A stretch of 25,376 nucleotides of DNA from CALZFJ01 sp964459845 (lineage in GTDB: Bacteria > Bacteroidota > Bacteroidia > Bacteroidales > Muribaculaceae). The notes beneath the pieces were generated by a model. The model had not been told where the DNA came from. It saw nothing but the letters and a program-made list of their open reading frames with translations, and made no database searches. The translations under genes and the position numbers were made by a program. The DNA is taken from assembly GCA_964459845.1 (NCBI GenBank), contig CAYWOC010000032.1, forward strand, positions 1 to 25,376, read 5' to 3'. Numbering within the stretch: position 1 is the first letter of the stretch; the number at the start of each line of letters is the position of its first letter. Positions 24,658 through 25,376 of this stretch are shown piece by piece.

Positions 24658-24699
24658 GGCATAACGCAATATAAAAACATATAAAATTAAAAAGAGACT

Positions 24700-25191
24700 A
24701 TGTCAACAGAACTTCGACAAAATGAGGCTTCGGCAGCTCCACTACCCAAGGTGAAGGGTATGCGAGTAGGAATTGCCGTCGCCGAATGGAACAGCAATAT
24801 AACTGAGGCACTGCTGAAAGGTGCGCTTGATGTGTTTGAAGCAGAGGGATATCCCAAAGAAGATATAGAGGTGTTTCACGTTCCGGGAACAGTGGAGCTG
24901 AATTTTGCGGCAGCGCAGATGTCACGTTCAGGGAAATATGATGCCGTGATAGTGTTTGGCTGTGTGATACGCGGCGGAACCCCGCATTTCGACTATGTGT
25001 GCGATAATATCACGCAAGGTGTGGCTTCGCTCAACACAAACGGCAATGTGCCAGTGATTTTCGGCATTTTGACAACCGACAATGAGCAGCAGGCAATCGA
25101 CCGTGCTGGCGGTGCTTTGGGCAATAAAGGTTCGGAAGCTGCTGAGGCTGCAATAAAAATGTGCGATTTTTCTTTGAAGATTAAAAAATAA
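24700..25191 (+). CDS. ribH: 6,7-dimethyl-8-ribityllumazine synthase
   Basis: RibH makes the penultimate riboflavin intermediate from ribityl-aminouracil and a four-carbon phosphate, usually as a 60-mer or pentamer in the cytoplasm. The 163 residues show AEWNSNITEALLKGA, HVPGTVELNFAA, GCVIRGGTPHFDYV with the expected catalytic His96, and GILTTDNEQQAIDRAGGALG with the conserved Lys-Gly-Ser-Glu-Ala stretch after it. Start is ATG at 24700 after an AAAGAGA leader. It appears to be the last gene of the kdsD operon. The tRNA promoter lies within its last codons. Confidence 0.96.
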   Translation: MSTELRQNEASAAPLPKVKGMRVGIAVAEWNSNITEALLKGALDVFEAEGYPKEDIEVFHVPGTVELNFAAAQMSRSGKYDAVIVFGCVIRGGTPHFDYVCDNITQGVASLNTNGNVPVIFGILTTDNEQQAIDRAGGALGNKGSEAAEAAIKMCDFSLKIKK

Positions 25192-25203
25192 TGCTTACCT
25201 TTG
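25173..25203 (+). promoter_or_regulatory. Promoter of the tRNA-Tyr/tRNA-Gly unit
   Basis: TTTG (25173-25176), a 19-base spacer and TACCTTTG (25196-25203) match the Bacteroidota consensus. The upstream element lies inside the ribH coding sequence. Transcription would start near 25210, shortly before tRNA-Tyr. Confidence 0.75.
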
Positions 25204-25222
25204 CACTGCAAATCTAAGCAAT

Positions 25223-25308
25223 GGGTGGTTACCAGAGTGGCCAAATGGGACTGACTGTAACTCAGTTGTCTTTCGACTTCGGTGGTTCGAATCCATCACC
25301 ACCCACCA
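25223..25308 (+). tRNA. tRNA-Tyr (anticodon GTA)
   Basis: The acceptor arms GGGTGGT (25223-25229) and ACCACCC (25298-25304) pair fully, with discriminator A and an encoded CCA. The anticodon stem ACTGA/TCAGT holds loop CTGTAAC, anticodon GTA at 25257-25259. The long variable arm is as expected for bacterial tRNA-Tyr, and the T-arm carries GGTTCGAATCC. Confidence 0.95.
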
Positions 25309-25323
25309 AACATAATAAAGCTT

Positions 25324-25376
25324 GCGGAAGTAGCTCAGTTGATAGAGCATCAGCCTTCCAAGCTGAGGGTCGCGAG
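25324..25376 (+). tRNA. tRNA-Gly (anticodon TCC), cut by the window end
   Basis: The sequence starts GCGGAAGTAGCTCAGTTGAT, a standard acceptor and D-arm, and the anticodon stem TCAGC/GCTGA holds loop CTTCCAA with anticodon TCC at 25357-25359. The T-arm and 3' end lie beyond the window. It is 15 bases after tRNA-Tyr and presumably in the same transcript. Confidence 0.92.

Overview
The window looks like the chromosome of a gut-type member of the Bacteroidales (Bacteroidota); the family cannot be fixed from the sequence alone. The signs are a SusC/SusD nutrient-uptake pair, promoters of the Bacteroidota form TTTG-N19-21-TAnnTTTG instead of the enterobacterial -35/-10, AT-rich leaders that mostly lack Shine-Dalgarno sequences, and lineage-typical gene neighbourhoods such as lptE - TPR-like gene - secG and recF - DUF721.

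Left part (1-9240). A SusC-type TonB-dependent transporter, cut at its 5' end, and its SusD lipoprotein partner end at a strong terminator. An 829-base gene-free stretch follows; it contains a 164-bp miniature transposable element (4438-4601) with perfect 14-bp terminal inverted repeats beginning GTAA and an exact 8-bp target duplication, the signature of the IS66 family. Next comes a tripartite efflux operon: TolC-like channel, EmrA-like adaptor and 14-helix MFS pump. It ends at a hairpin shared with a convergent gene for a membrane-anchored TPR protein.

Middle part (9955-17064). A GT4 glycosyltransferase with a G8 tract near its 3' end is followed by an envelope-oriented operon: acyltransferase, orphan sigma-54 activator, LptE, a TPR-like protein and SecG. 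After a terminator comes recF, apparently with an almost leaderless transcript, and a DUF721/DciA gene that overlaps it by one base.

Accessory part (17065-21396). Here lie an AAA/DUF4143 ATPase whose promoter sits in the last copy of a 32-bp tandem repeat, an acyl-CoA thioesterase, and an AT-rich type II restriction-modification module. The module has an m5C methyltransferase overlapping a PD-(D/E)XK nuclease, and a structured leader.

Right part (21403-25376). An arabinose-5-phosphate isomerase (Kdo pathway), a PfkB-fold protein that appears to have lost its catalytic Asp, a TPR protein fused in frame to a secreted glycerophosphodiesterase, and lumazine synthase form a probable operon. tRNA-Tyr and the start of tRNA-Gly close the window.

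No complete new system is evident. The strongest second-look items are the IS66-type miniature element, the repeat-embedded promoter of the DUF4143 gene, the TPR-GDPD fusion, the PfkB pseudokinase candidate and the G8 tract.
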